Shown one piece after another: positions 35,740 through 44,354 of a DNA stretch of 64,000 bases. Both the position numbers and the translations under genes were made by a program. The notes under the pieces were generated by a model. It did no database searches. It saw only the letters and a program-made list of their open reading frames with translations, and was not told the DNA's origin. This DNA is from Flavobacterium sp. LHD-85 (GTDB taxonomy: Bacteria; Bacteroidota; Bacteroidia; Flavobacteriales; Flavobacteriaceae), in contig NZ_JAVFVR010000015.1 in the NCBI RefSeq assembly GCF_030929595.1, positions 1 through 64,000 on the forward strand, given 5' to 3'. Numbering within the stretch: the stretch's first letter is position 1; the number at the start of each line of letters is the position of its first letter.

Positions 35740-36240
35740 CTACAATTTCAGGCTTCCTTCAATTCCGTCATCCATTGTTTTTCCTGTGATCAAAGCAGCT
35801 GTCATCTTTGCGATGGCAACCATTTTTCCGTTTTTGTTGTTCCAATAGTAGCCATCTTCTGGAACAAATTTTATAACACTCAGATTCGGATCATCTATAC
35901 CGCCTGGCATCCATATTTTTACAGTAGGATTCCATAATTTTTCAATAGTTTCTCTATCGTACGAAATACTGGCTGTGCCGTGAAGGGTTAGAAACTTATC
36001 ATGCGGTTCAGAAAAGAATATTTCTACCATTGGGTTTAATGTAATTTCTGCATTCTGTCCGCTATTTCTATCCGATAAAAACCATAGATTTCCCAAATCA
36101 TCAATTTTCTGAACAGACATTGGCCTAGATTGAATTCTGTATTCGTTATATGTACAAAACATGCATGTTTTAATATGTGCAGCAAGATCCTTTATTTTAT
36201 CTACTGCAAAATCGTCTGTAAGGTCTTTATGATCGCCCAT
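35740..36240 (-). CDS. Pyridoxamine-5'-phosphate-oxidase-fold protein (general stress protein 26-like)
   Basis: A 166-residue protein. Split-barrel flavin-binding fold features: IDDLGNLWFLSDRNSGQNAE, VEIFFSEPHDKFLTLHGTAS and a C-terminal VKIWMPGGIDDPNLSVIKFV. This is the GSP26/YdaG subfamily, which binds FMN, FAD or F420-like cofactors rather than making PLP. A role in oxidative or general stress is usual. It is divergent from a single-domain response regulator. Confidence 0.88.
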   Translation of the reverse strand: MGDHKDLTDDFAVDKIKDLAAHIKTCMFCTYNEYRIQSRPMSVQKIDDLGNLWFLSDRNSGQNAEITLNPMVEIFFSEPHDKFLTLHGTASISYDRETIEKLWNPTVKIWMPGGIDDPNLSVIKFVPEDGYYWNNKNGKMVAIAKMTAALITGKTMDDGIEGSLKL

Positions 36241-36379
36241 AACTTTATATTTTAAATTTGTAATTCTTTGACAAACAGCATCTAATTTGCTTGAAATTAG
36301 ATAAAAGTAAAGTTGGCGCTTTTTGTGCTTTTCTAGATTATATAATTAAACTTATAAATTATGAGATTTCTATTTGTTT

Positions 36380-36433
36380 TGTAACAAACTCGGGCGTTCC
36401 TGCCTCTTGTTACATAAAATTACATTATATTTG
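36380..36433 (+). promoter_or_regulatory. Promoter with palindromic operator candidate before the receiver gene
   Basis: TGTAACAA (36380-36387) and TTGTTACA (36407-36414) form a perfect 8-bp inverted repeat with a 19-base spacer. The right arm carries the TTG at 36407-36409, 16 bases before a perfect TATATTTG -7 box (36426-36433). A factor bound here would overlap the -33 region. Confidence 0.6.
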
Positions 36434-36463
36434 GAATATTAAAATTCTCAGCCGATAAATACC

Positions 36464-36895
36464 ATGACAGATTTCACTATATTCTATACCGATGACGACG
36501 AAGATGATTTATGTATTTTTGCTGATGCAGTAGAATCTATACCTCACAATATCAATCTGCAGACCTATTCTGGAAGCCAAAATTTTTTGAATGCGCTTTC
36601 AGATTCATCTGTTATACCTTCTGTAATTTTCTTGGATTTAAATATGCCTGGCAAAAATGGCTTTGATGTTTTGCAAGAACTTCGAAATTCTGATGATAAA
36701 AAAGATATTCCTGTTGTGATTTATTCCACATCTAGTGAACCTGGAAATATAGAGAGATGCCTTAGTCTTGGGGCAAATTGCTTTATTACCAAACCGGTTT
36801 TGATGAGCGATATAATAAAAGCAATAGAGCACGCTATGAAAATTGACTGGGATAAATTTATTCCTACGAGATCAAATTTTGTGTTTAAATATTGA
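36464..36895 (+). CDS. Single-domain response regulator (CheY-like)
   Basis: 143 residues forming one receiver domain: acidic cluster DDDEDD near residue 9, phospho-acceptor Asp58 in VIFLDLNMPGKNG, conserved Thr/Ser in VIYSTSS and Lys in CFITKPV. There is no output domain. The sensor kinase on the other strand ends two bases beyond its stop, so the two genes meet tail to tail. That kinase has no receiver of its own and is a plausible partner. Confidence 0.92.
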   Translation: MTDFTIFYTDDDEDDLCIFADAVESIPHNINLQTYSGSQNFLNALSDSSVIPSVIFLDLNMPGKNGFDVLQELRNSDDKKDIPVVIYSTSSEPGNIERCLSLGANCFITKPVLMSDIIKAIEHAMKIDWDKFIPTRSNFVFKY

Positions 36896-36897
36896 TT

Positions 36898-39708
36898 TTA
36901 AGATAAATCGGGAATATAGATATTAAAAATAGAGCCTTTTCCTTTTTCGCTTGAAACTGTTATAAAGCCTTTGTGGTTTTCTACGATTTTTTTGACAATC
37001 GCAAGACCAATTCCTGTTCCTTTATATTCGGTTTCGGTATTTAGGCGCTGAAAAACTTCAAATATTTTTTCTTTATAAGCAAGGTCAAAACCAATTCCGT
37101 TATCTGAAACTTGCAGATGATGGTAAATTTTGTCTTTAAATTCAGCATTTGGAAGCGATTTTCCATCAACTGCTGTAACGGTTATTATTACTTTTGGAGG
37201 AACACTAGGGCGCGAAAACTTTAAAGCATTTTCTATCAAATTATGAAGCAGCTGTCTAAACTGAAACTGTATAAGAGTAGCCTCTCCCAAATCATCATAT
37301 TCTACAATGGCATTTTTTTCTTCAATGCGATCAGAAAAATCACTTAAAACCTCTTCTGCAATTTCATTTATATTAACCTTTGTAAAGACGCGGTCGGCAG
37401 AATTAGCGCGCGAATAGGTGAGTAGATCCTGAATAAGATTTTGCATTTTTTTTGCCGAATACTCAATTCGAGCCAAATAAGTTTTGGCATTTGCCGAAAT
37501 ATTTCTCTCATCCAACTCGGATAATCTGCTGGCGAATGTCTGGATTTTTCGGAGTGGTTCCTGAAGGTCATGGCTAGAAATATAAGCAAACGACTGCAGT
37601 TCAATGTTCATGTTGACCAAATCTCTATTTTTGAGTTCCAGCTGAGTGGTACGTTCAATAATTTGTTCTTCCAGCTGATTGGTAAAGTTCTTTTGCTCTT
37701 CTATATCTGTACTTGTGCCAACCCACATTTGCACCTTTCCAGATTCGTCCAATTGCGCAATGGCTCGGCTTAACTGCCATCTGTATTCGCCATCATAACG
37801 TTTAAAACGATGAATAAAAAGAAAATCATGACCCGTTTTTACCGCTTCCATCCAGAGTTTTACATTTTCTTCTCGATCATCAGGATGAACAATTTGCAGC
37901 CATCCGTTTTTCTCAATTTCTTCTCTCGAATATCCAGAATAATTATAGAAAGTTTCATTGAAGTAATTGAGATTTCCCAAGGTGTCACTTGTCCAAATTA
38001 ACTGTGGAATTGAGTCGGCCAGAATCCTAAATTTTCTTTCGCTTTTTTGCATTACCTGCTGGCTTTCTTTTTCGGTAGTGATATCCATTACTGTACCGAC
38101 CATTTTTGATGGTTGTTTATTTTCATCAAAAAATATTTTGCCATGCACTTTGATCCAGCTTATAGTTTGACTCGTTTTTTGAATACGGGCTTCATATTTG
38201 TAAATGCTGGTTTTTAATGCTTTTTTGAAAGCCTCGAGCACAATAGGTTCGTCTTCTGGAATAATCCTGCTTCGAATGTCCTGATGTATTATTTTGGCAT
38301 CTTTTTCAAATCCGAAAATATCTAGAATGTTATCGCTATAAATCAATTTTTTGGTTTGCAGATTTAAATCCCAAGTTGCAATCTCTCCAATTGCGGCGGC
38401 AAGACGGGCTCTTTCTTCTGCCGTTTCCACTTTTTTTCGGGCTTTGACTTTAGAAGTAACATCATAAACCGAACACATTACACCAGATGCTTTTCCGTTT
38501 TTTTCATACAGCGTTGTATACTCGTAATCCAAATAGAATTTTTTTAGCTTTCCTTTTATATCAACATAAGCCACGCCTTCATTCTCACGGATGGTTTTTC
38601 CATTAGCTAGAACATCATGCAGTAATTCAGGATATTTTTGATCTTTTAATTCAGGGAAAACCTCAAGCAGTGGCATGCCAATACAGTCTTTTTCTTCCTT
38701 TTGCCAGATTTTATGCATCATGGTTTTATTGGCCATTTCAATGATAAAATCGTGTCCTCTAAAGATTGCCATTGCAATAGGCGAATCCATTACAATGTCT
38801 CGAAATGCTTTTTCGCTTTCTGCCAGAAAATGTCTTGCTTTTACCTCTTCAGTTACTTCGTAAGAAACGACCGTAACACCTTCAATAGTATCATTTTCAT
38901 CTTTCAAAGGATAAAAAACAAGATTAAAATAACCTAATTCTTCTTTATTGTAGCGATTTAAAGTTACTGGAAGTTCATCGGTGAAATAAGCAGTTCCGGT
39001 TTCAAAAACATTTTGCAATAGTGGGAACACTTTTTCTTTTGCCTCAGGAACCGAATCAAAAATAGGTTTGTGCAGAATATCTTTTTCTTCTTTGTCAATA
39101 ATATGAAGATAGGTTGAATTGACCATTTCAGCGATCAGATCTGGGCCTTTTAAAACACAGATTCCAAGCGGAAGCTGTTTTACCGTATTTCTAAAGCGTT
39201 TTTCGCTTTCTTCCAGTTTTTTTCGAGTGAGCACTTGCGCTGTTGTTTCATTGCAGATAACCAGAACACCAGCTGTTTTTCCATTTTCGTCATTCACAGG
39301 GCTATAGCTGAAAGTCCAGTAAACATCTTCCATTTTACCATTTCTATAAATCGGCAGCAATTGGTCTTCATGCCACGTGGCTTCTCCTTTTATTAGCACT
39401 TGGTTAATCAAAGGCTCAATAAAATTCCAGATTTCAGGCCAAGAGATAGCACCTTTTTCGCCTAGAATCGACGGATGTTTGCCATTATTTCCTAAACTCG
39501 GGCGATAAGCATCATTATAAAAGCAAATATGATCTGATCCCCAAAACAGAAACATGGGAAATTTAGAGTTTAATAGAATACCTAAAGTCGTGCGGAGACT
39601 TTGAGGCCAAGATTCTACTGGACCTACTGCCGTTTTGCTCCAATCTTTAGCACGAGTAAGTTCTCCCATTTCACCTCCGTTGGCCAGAAAATCATAGCTT
39701 TTGTTCAT
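36898..39708 (-). CDS. Multi-PAS sensor histidine kinase
   Basis: A 936-residue cytoplasmic kinase without membrane segments. About five PAS/PAC modules lie in tandem (roughly residues 25-155, 170-290, 300-425, 435-550 and 560-680; for example the SDTLGNLNYFNETFYNYSGY core). A short coiled coil, HisKA with His713 in SSHDLQEPLRKI, and HATPase_c (NLIENALKFS, DNGIGFD, GTGIGLAIVKKIV) follow. It belongs to the light/redox/general-sensing kinase class whose H-box is HDLQEPLRK. No receiver domain is attached; the tail-to-tail single-domain receiver may be its target. Confidence 0.93.
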   Translation of the reverse strand: MNKSYDFLANGGEMGELTRAKDWSKTAVGPVESWPQSLRTTLGILLNSKFPMFLFWGSDHICFYNDAYRPSLGNNGKHPSILGEKGAISWPEIWNFIEPLINQVLIKGEATWHEDQLLPIYRNGKMEDVYWTFSYSPVNDENGKTAGVLVICNETTAQVLTRKKLEESEKRFRNTVKQLPLGICVLKGPDLIAEMVNSTYLHIIDKEEKDILHKPIFDSVPEAKEKVFPLLQNVFETGTAYFTDELPVTLNRYNKEELGYFNLVFYPLKDENDTIEGVTVVSYEVTEEVKARHFLAESEKAFRDIVMDSPIAMAIFRGHDFIIEMANKTMMHKIWQKEEKDCIGMPLLEVFPELKDQKYPELLHDVLANGKTIRENEGVAYVDIKGKLKKFYLDYEYTTLYEKNGKASGVMCSVYDVTSKVKARKKVETAEERARLAAAIGEIATWDLNLQTKKLIYSDNILDIFGFEKDAKIIHQDIRSRIIPEDEPIVLEAFKKALKTSIYKYEARIQKTSQTISWIKVHGKIFFDENKQPSKMVGTVMDITTEKESQQVMQKSERKFRILADSIPQLIWTSDTLGNLNYFNETFYNYSGYSREEIEKNGWLQIVHPDDREENVKLWMEAVKTGHDFLFIHRFKRYDGEYRWQLSRAIAQLDESGKVQMWVGTSTDIEEQKNFTNQLEEQIIERTTQLELKNRDLVNMNIELQSFAYISSHDLQEPLRKIQTFASRLSELDERNISANAKTYLARIEYSAKKMQNLIQDLLTYSRANSADRVFTKVNINEIAEEVLSDFSDRIEEKNAIVEYDDLGEATLIQFQFRQLLHNLIENALKFSRPSVPPKVIITVTAVDGKSLPNAEFKDKIYHHLQVSDNGIGFDLAYKEKIFEVFQRLNTETEYKGTGIGLAIVKKIVENHKGFITVSSEKGKGSIFNIYIPDLS

Positions 39709-39908
39709 TAATAGTTTGCTTTTTGTTTAATTTCTAACAGCCTTATATTCAGGTTGTACTCGGTGTTTTGAATTAACCTCTGTTAAAATTAATAAAAAAT
39801 AAAATCTCTTTTAAAGCCGTTTTTTGAATGAGGCAAGATTAAAATCTATTGAGTTAATTTTATCTTGTTTCTATGCGGAAATTTGATAAACCGATAAACT
39901 GAAAAGAT

Positions 39909-40250
39909 ATGAAACGAGAAGATTCAAAACATGAAACCGATAATATAAAGAGATATCAGGAAGAAGGATATACGGCAAATTACATATTCGAAAACGATCG
40001 TTTAGTAGATTCAGAAACCAAAGAGGTTTATAATCCTGAAGATGTATTTATTGTCGCACATCATCGATATGAAGGAATGAGCGATCCCGATGATATGTCT
40101 ATTTTGTATGTCATTGAAACAAAAGATAAAAGAAAAGGAACCCATTTATTAGGATATGGCCCTATGGCCGATTTGGAAGAAGCAGAATTCTTTAAAGATA
40201 TTCCGAAAGCCAATTATGCTAAAAATGCTGACATAAACGAATTGACTTAA
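39909..40250 (+). CDS. Hypothetical protein of the stress cluster
   Basis: A 113-residue soluble acidic protein, not recognised with confidence. N-terminal DNIKRYQEEGYTANYIFEND then a DVFIVAHHRYEGMSDPDDMS segment with His and Asp residues, and KRKGTHLLGYGPMADLEE toward the end. It has no signal peptide. Its isolated position among stress genes and a strong terminator after it support a real gene. Function unknown. Confidence 0.7.
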   Translation: MKREDSKHETDNIKRYQEEGYTANYIFENDRLVDSETKEVYNPEDVFIVAHHRYEGMSDPDDMSILYVIETKDKRKGTHLLGYGPMADLEEAEFFKDIPKANYAKNADINELT

Positions 40251-40289
40251 AAGAATAAAAATAGATTAGTATTTTTATTTTGCTGATGA

Positions 40290-40330
40290 GCAGTTGTTTC
40301 AAATTTATTTGAGGCAGCTGCTTTTTTTTT
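40290..40330 (+). terminator. Intrinsic terminator
   Basis: A 15-bp stem with two G-T pairs, GCAGTTGTTTCAAAT against ATTTGAGGCAGCTGC, followed by nine T residues. Confidence 0.85.
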
Positions 40331-40470
40331 AAGCTTCTAAGATGCTAAGCTGCTGAGGTTCTAAGTTTTTTTCCTGATTGTTTTTTTTAAAGATTCTAAG
40401 CTGCTGAGTTTCTGAGATGCTAAGTTTTTTTTTGACTTTTTTTTTGAAGTATGCGAAACTTAGAACCTCA
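40331..40470. repeat. CTAAG-type intergenic repeats
   Basis: Repeated words such as GCTTCTAAGATGCTAAGCTG, GATTCTAAGCTGCTGAG and the mirrored AACTTAGAACCTCAGAACC. The rest of this 377-base gap, to 40627, is AT-rich and shows no gene. Confidence 0.7.
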
Positions 40471-40627
40471 GAACCTTAAAATAATAATTATGAAATATCT
40501 TCCAAAAATTGTATAAATAGTTGAGGGTTAATATAAACGAAATTTGAGTTATAGAAAATGAAGTAAAACTACAATTAGTTTTTGTTCGTAAATAAGTACT
40601 AACCGTTTTATAAAACCAAATCCTATT

Positions 40628-41458
40628 ATGAAAAAACTTTACATAAACAATGGAAGCTTTGATGCTGTTTTTAATAATTTGAAAGATAGTTTTGGTGGAA
40701 ACTTAAAAGTTACTGCCAATGAATATAAATTGGCAATTAAATCAAAATGGGCAACAGGAAACATTTCTGGAGTTCGTTTTGAAAAAGAAATGACCTATCT
40801 CAATTTTAATCTGACTTTCAATCAAGATGTAAATCTAAGTATCGAATCTAATCCTTTTGCACCAGTGTTTTTTGCATATTGCGAAAAAGGAAATGTATTG
40901 CACAGTTTTGGATCTAACGGTGCCATTAAACGCTTAAAAATGCAACAGTCTGGTATTATGAGCAATTCCTCGTCTATAAATAGTGTGCTGTATTTTGAAA
41001 GCCACAAACAGATTCAGTTTTCATTGATCGGAATGCCAACCAATAGAAAAGCAAAAGAAGCCGATGTTGATTTTGCCGCTCAAGTTAGAAAAAGGTTTAC
41101 GAGCGAATCGGGAAATTATATTTATATCGGAGCTGAGAATTTAAAAATAGGAGAGAAGTTTCGGGAACTTAAAGCAATTCAAAAGCGAGGAACGGTTCGT
41201 TATCTGTTGATGAAAAACATTTTGAGAGAAATTTTGGAGCTAGAGGTTGCACAGCATAGTTACAATTACTTAACTCCGTTTGTTCCAATTTTAAATTTTG
41301 CTATTAAACAGCTGGATGAAATCAAAAAACTTTCAGAAATCAAATTGGGAGCTGTTATGGCGCCAGTTTTATTCTTTAGAAAGAGTTTGCAATCCAGAGC
41401 TCTCAAAGAAAAGTTGCATTTAGAATTAAAACCTTATAATCAAAAATTAGCTAGCTAG
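40628..41458 (+). CDS. AraC-type sensing domain without the DNA-binding half (orphan)
   Basis: A 276-residue protein resembling the N-terminal and linker part of flavobacterial AraC regulators: NNGSFDAVFNNLKDSFGG start, NISGVRFEKEMTYLNFNL, NVLHSFGSNGAIKRLKMQQSG and GTVRYLLMKNILREILELE. Where the AraC HTH should begin (IKQLDEIKKLSEIKLG) the sequence diverges and ends in QSRALKEKLHLELKPYNQ with no second HTH. This may be a remodelled or eroded regulator, or a ligand-binding protein. The identification is by pattern only. Confidence 0.6.
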   Translation: MKKLYINNGSFDAVFNNLKDSFGGNLKVTANEYKLAIKSKWATGNISGVRFEKEMTYLNFNLTFNQDVNLSIESNPFAPVFFAYCEKGNVLHSFGSNGAIKRLKMQQSGIMSNSSSINSVLYFESHKQIQFSLIGMPTNRKAKEADVDFAAQVRKRFTSESGNYIYIGAENLKIGEKFRELKAIQKRGTVRYLLMKNILREILELEVAQHSYNYLTPFVPILNFAIKQLDEIKKLSEIKLGAVMAPVLFFRKSLQSRALKEKLHLELKPYNQKLAS

Positions 41459-41487
41459 TAAGCATATTATATTCTTCAATTTCAGAA

Positions 41488-41519
41488 AAAACAGCTTCTT
41501 CCAAGCTGTTTTTTTTTAT
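41488..41519. terminator. Bidirectional terminator
   Basis: Stem AAAACAGCTT/AAGCTGTTTT (41488-41497, 41503-41512) plus T run, between convergent genes. Confidence 0.85.
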
Positions 41520-41520
41520 T

Positions 41521-41781
41521 CTATTCTTTCTCAAAATAAAGAATAAAATAAACCATTATGAGATTTAAAATAAGCGAAATGCTATTGGTGATAATAATTG
41601 GCAGATCGTTTTTAAAAATGCCATAAACCACCCATACCGCAATTCCGAAAGTGAGTGTGCCAAACATTCTAAGCGAAATCTGTTTCACTTTTTTAGTTTT
41701 CCAAACCTTCAAAATCTGCGGAATTGTCGATATCGTAACACATGCCCCAGCAAAAAGTCCTATAATGTCTATAAAATTCAT
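41521..41781 (-). CDS. SemiSWEET sugar transporter
   Basis: 86 residues with three membrane helices, the half-size MtN3/SWEET unit. The first helix carries the PQ motif ISTIPQILKVWKTK, and helix 3 has the conserved Asn in IITNSISLILNLIMVYF. SemiSWEETs dimerise in the inner membrane and move sugars passively. It follows the SDR gene on the same strand across about 100 bases of repeat. Confidence 0.9.
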   Translation of the reverse strand: MNFIDIIGLFAGACVTISTIPQILKVWKTKKVKQISLRMFGTLTFGIAVWVVYGIFKNDLPIIITNSISLILNLIMVYFILYFEKE

Positions 41782-41802
41782 TTTTTTATTTTTTAAGGTT
41801 CT

Positions 41803-41880
41803 TAGGTGCTAAGGTAATCGCTGGTTTTATTGTTAGGCTCATTAAGTAGGTTGCAAAAAGAAAAGCTTAGCATCTTAGAA
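41803..41880. repeat. CTAAG-type inverted repeat
   Basis: GGTTCTTAGGTGCTAAGG is mirrored by CTTAGCATCTTAGAAGC around a loop, between the SemiSWEET and SDR genes. Confidence 0.7.
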
Positions 41881-41886
41881 GCTTTT

Positions 41887-42732
41887 TTAACCCACCAATT
41901 CACCGCCATTGATGTGAATAAACTGTCCGGTAATATAACTGCTGTCTTCGCAGGCCAGAAATACATAAGCAGGCGCAACCTCAGAAGGCTGTCCGGCTCT
42001 TTCCATCGGATTATCTTTTCCGAAGTCAGATAATTTATCAAAACTCGCAACAATCAGAGGCGTCCAGATTGGTCCGGGAGCAACGCCATTCACACGTATT
42101 TTCCTTTTTGCCAGCATAGTCGAAAGCGAGCGCGTAAAACTTACAATTGCCCCTTTGGTACTTGCGTAATCTGCCAAATGCTCGCTTCCACGGAAAGCAG
42201 TGACAGAAGTTGTATTAATAATAGAATCGCCTTCTTTTAAGAAAGCAAGTGCTGCTTTAGTGATATAAAAGAAAGGATAAATATTGGTTTCAAAAGTTTT
42301 ATGAAGCTGTGACGTTGTTATCTTTTCTATTTCGGTCTGCGGAAACTGGGTTGCAGCATTGTTTACTAAAACATCAAGACTTTTAAAAGTGGTATGGCAT
42401 TTTTTGATAGCGTTTTTGCAAAACTTCTCATCTTTTAAATCACCGCTTATCAGGAGACATTGCTGACCTTCCTTTTCGATCATTGCTTTGGTTTCGAGCG
42501 CATCTTTATCTTCTTTTAAATAAACAATTGTAATATTGGCGCCTTCTCTTGCAAAATGTATTGCAACACTTCGGCCAATACCGCTGTCACCGCCTGTAAT
42601 AAAAGCTGTTTTTCCAAATAGTTTGCCGCTTCCAACATAGTTTTCTCTTATAATTTCCGGCTCTGGATTCATTAAGTGTTCATTGCCTGGAAGATTTTGT
42701 TTCTGTTCGGGAAATGTCTGTTTCTTTTTCAT
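41887..42732 (-). CDS. Short-chain dehydrogenase/reductase of the stress (YdaD/YhdF) type
   Basis: 281 residues. Rossmann motif GGDSGIGRSVA near residue 47, NNAA at about 126, catalytic Ser near TTSVTAF and the Y-x-x-x-K pair in YASTKGAIV. The N-terminal extension (FPEQKQNLPGNEHLMNPEPE) marks the subgroup related to B. subtilis general stress proteins YdaD and YhdF. It likely oxidises or reduces an alcohol/ketone with NAD(P). It is divergent from the signalling operon at 43.1 kb. Confidence 0.9.
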   Translation of the reverse strand: MKKKQTFPEQKQNLPGNEHLMNPEPEIIRENYVGSGKLFGKTAFITGGDSGIGRSVAIHFAREGANITIVYLKEDKDALETKAMIEKEGQQCLLISGDLKDEKFCKNAIKKCHTTFKSLDVLVNNAATQFPQTEIEKITTSQLHKTFETNIYPFFYITKAALAFLKEGDSIINTTSVTAFRGSEHLADYASTKGAIVSFTRSLSTMLAKRKIRVNGVAPGPIWTPLIVASFDKLSDFGKDNPMERAGQPSEVAPAYVFLACEDSSYITGQFIHINGGELVG

Positions 42733-43123
42733 AATCTACTTTTTTTAAGCTTTTAATCTCACTTAAAATTAGGCGATAACTGCAAGTATACTTGTCTTAA
42801 AAGACATTTTGTTTGCCTCAAAAAAATCAAAAGGAAAGATATTGTGTGAAAATACATCGATTAGTGAAAACAGTTAAAATAATAAGAAATTTCTAATAAG
42901 TTAACAATCATTGCGTATGTTTAAAATGTCAGCAAAAGATGGGAATTTTGTAACTATTTTCAATTTAGATAAAAAACCTGCTCGCTATTTTTTTTATACA
43001 TTTGAGAATTTCCGCATAATTTTTAAGAGTTGCTTCGGTGATTCTATAAAAAAATAAGAAAATTTTTAAATTCACTTTAAATTCAAGAGTTTTGATTCAC
43101 AACCGATTTAGCTCCAACACGGC
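42733..43123. other. Divergent intergenic region, 391 bases
   Basis: AT-rich with no gene seen. It holds a small hairpin CTTGTCTT/AAAAGACA near 42798 and the TACATTTG box at 42997. Promoters of both the SDR and the signalling operon must lie here. Confidence 0.5.
42997..43004 (+). promoter_or_regulatory. -7 promoter box (TACATTTG) of the signalling operon
   Basis: Perfect TAnnTTTG 119 bases before the first operon gene; the -33 TTG is not evident. The message would have a long leader. Confidence 0.45.
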
Positions 43124-44338
43124 ATGGTATTAATTGTAGACGATATAAGGGCAAATATTATTGCCTTAAAGAAAACATTAGAGCTGCATAATATCGAGGT
43201 CGATAGTGCCGAATCTGGAGAAGAAGCTTTAAAAAAAATCCTAAAAACAGATTACTGTCTGATTATTATGGATGTTCAAATGCCAGGACTCGATGGTTTT
43301 GAAGTCGTCAAAATCCTTTCAGGAAATCAACGCACAAAAGATATTCCCGTAATTTTCCTTTCGGCAATTAATACCGAGAAAAAATACATTTTTAAAGGAT
43401 ACGAAACAGGGGCTGTAGAATACATTACAAAACCGGTAGACTCTGATTTGCTGATTCTGAAAGTTAAAACCTTCATTAAAATCTACGAACAGCAAAACGA
43501 ATTGAAGGCAATGAAAGATCTGCTTTCTAAAGAGATCAAAATCAGAAAAGAGGCGCAGGACAATCTGGAAATCAAAATTGCTGAGAGAACGCGCGAACTG
43601 GTTCAGAAAAATGAAGAACTGGAACTCCGAAACCACGAATTGCAGCAGTTCTCCTGGGTGGTTTCCCACGATTTAAATGAGCCTATTAGAAAAATTCAAA
43701 TCTTTATTAAAATTATAAAAGACCTTTACTTAAAAGCAGACGACAAAGCGATTGATTATGTCGACCGAACTATAAAATCGGCAGAAAGAATGCAGACTTT
43801 AATTACCGATCTTTTGGCGTATTCGAGACTTTCGGCGCAAGTTAAACCTGAAAAAACAGATTTAAATGTCGTTTTGCAAGAAGTGCTTGGAGATTTTGAT
43901 TATCTGATAGAACGCAAAAATGCGGTAATAAAAACCAGCGAACTCCCTACGATTGACAGTATTCCGAGCCAGATGCGTCAGGTTTTTCAAAATTTGATCG
44001 GAAATGCTTTAAAGTTTTCTGGAAATGAAGAAAAAGCGGTGATTGAAATTAGTTCTGAAACTATTTTAGAAAAATCATTTGATAGTCCGACTTCACCAGA
44101 AGGAAAATTTTGCAGGATTACAGTAAAAGATAACGGAATTGGTTTTGATGAAATTTATCTTGACCGTATTTTTATTATCTTCCAAAGCTTAAATGACCGC
44201 CAAACCTACGAAGGAACGGGAATTGGATTGGCAATTGCTAAGAAAATTATAGAAAAGCATAACGGATTAATTACAGCAAAAAGTAAACAGGGAGAAGGTG
44301 CAAGTTTTATAATTGTGCTTCCTTTAAAATACGAATAA
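43124..44338 (+). CDS. Response regulator-histidine kinase fusion (REC-HisKA-HATPase)
   Basis: A 404-residue cytoplasmic protein. The receiver is at residues 1-120 with phospho-acceptor Asp50 in LIIMDVQMPG and Lys in ITKPV. A coiled coil follows (LLSKEIKIRKEAQDNLEIKI), then HisKA with His182 in VVSHDLNEPIRKI and HATPase_c (NLIGNALKFS, DNGIGFD, GTGIGLAIAKKI). The start at 43124 (in-frame stop 13 bases upstream) gives an unusually short N-terminus before VLIVDD. It is first in an operon; the next gene begins 16 bases later. Confidence 0.93.
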   Translation: MVLIVDDIRANIIALKKTLELHNIEVDSAESGEEALKKILKTDYCLIIMDVQMPGLDGFEVVKILSGNQRTKDIPVIFLSAINTEKKYIFKGYETGAVEYITKPVDSDLLILKVKTFIKIYEQQNELKAMKDLLSKEIKIRKEAQDNLEIKIAERTRELVQKNEELELRNHELQQFSWVVSHDLNEPIRKIQIFIKIIKDLYLKADDKAIDYVDRTIKSAERMQTLITDLLAYSRLSAQVKPEKTDLNVVLQEVLGDFDYLIERKNAVIKTSELPTIDSIPSQMRQVFQNLIGNALKFSGNEEKAVIEISSETILEKSFDSPTSPEGKFCRITVKDNGIGFDEIYLDRIFIIFQSLNDRQTYEGTGIGLAIAKKIIEKHNGLITAKSKQGEGASFIIVLPLKYE

Positions 44339-44354
44339 AATAACTTGGAAATAT

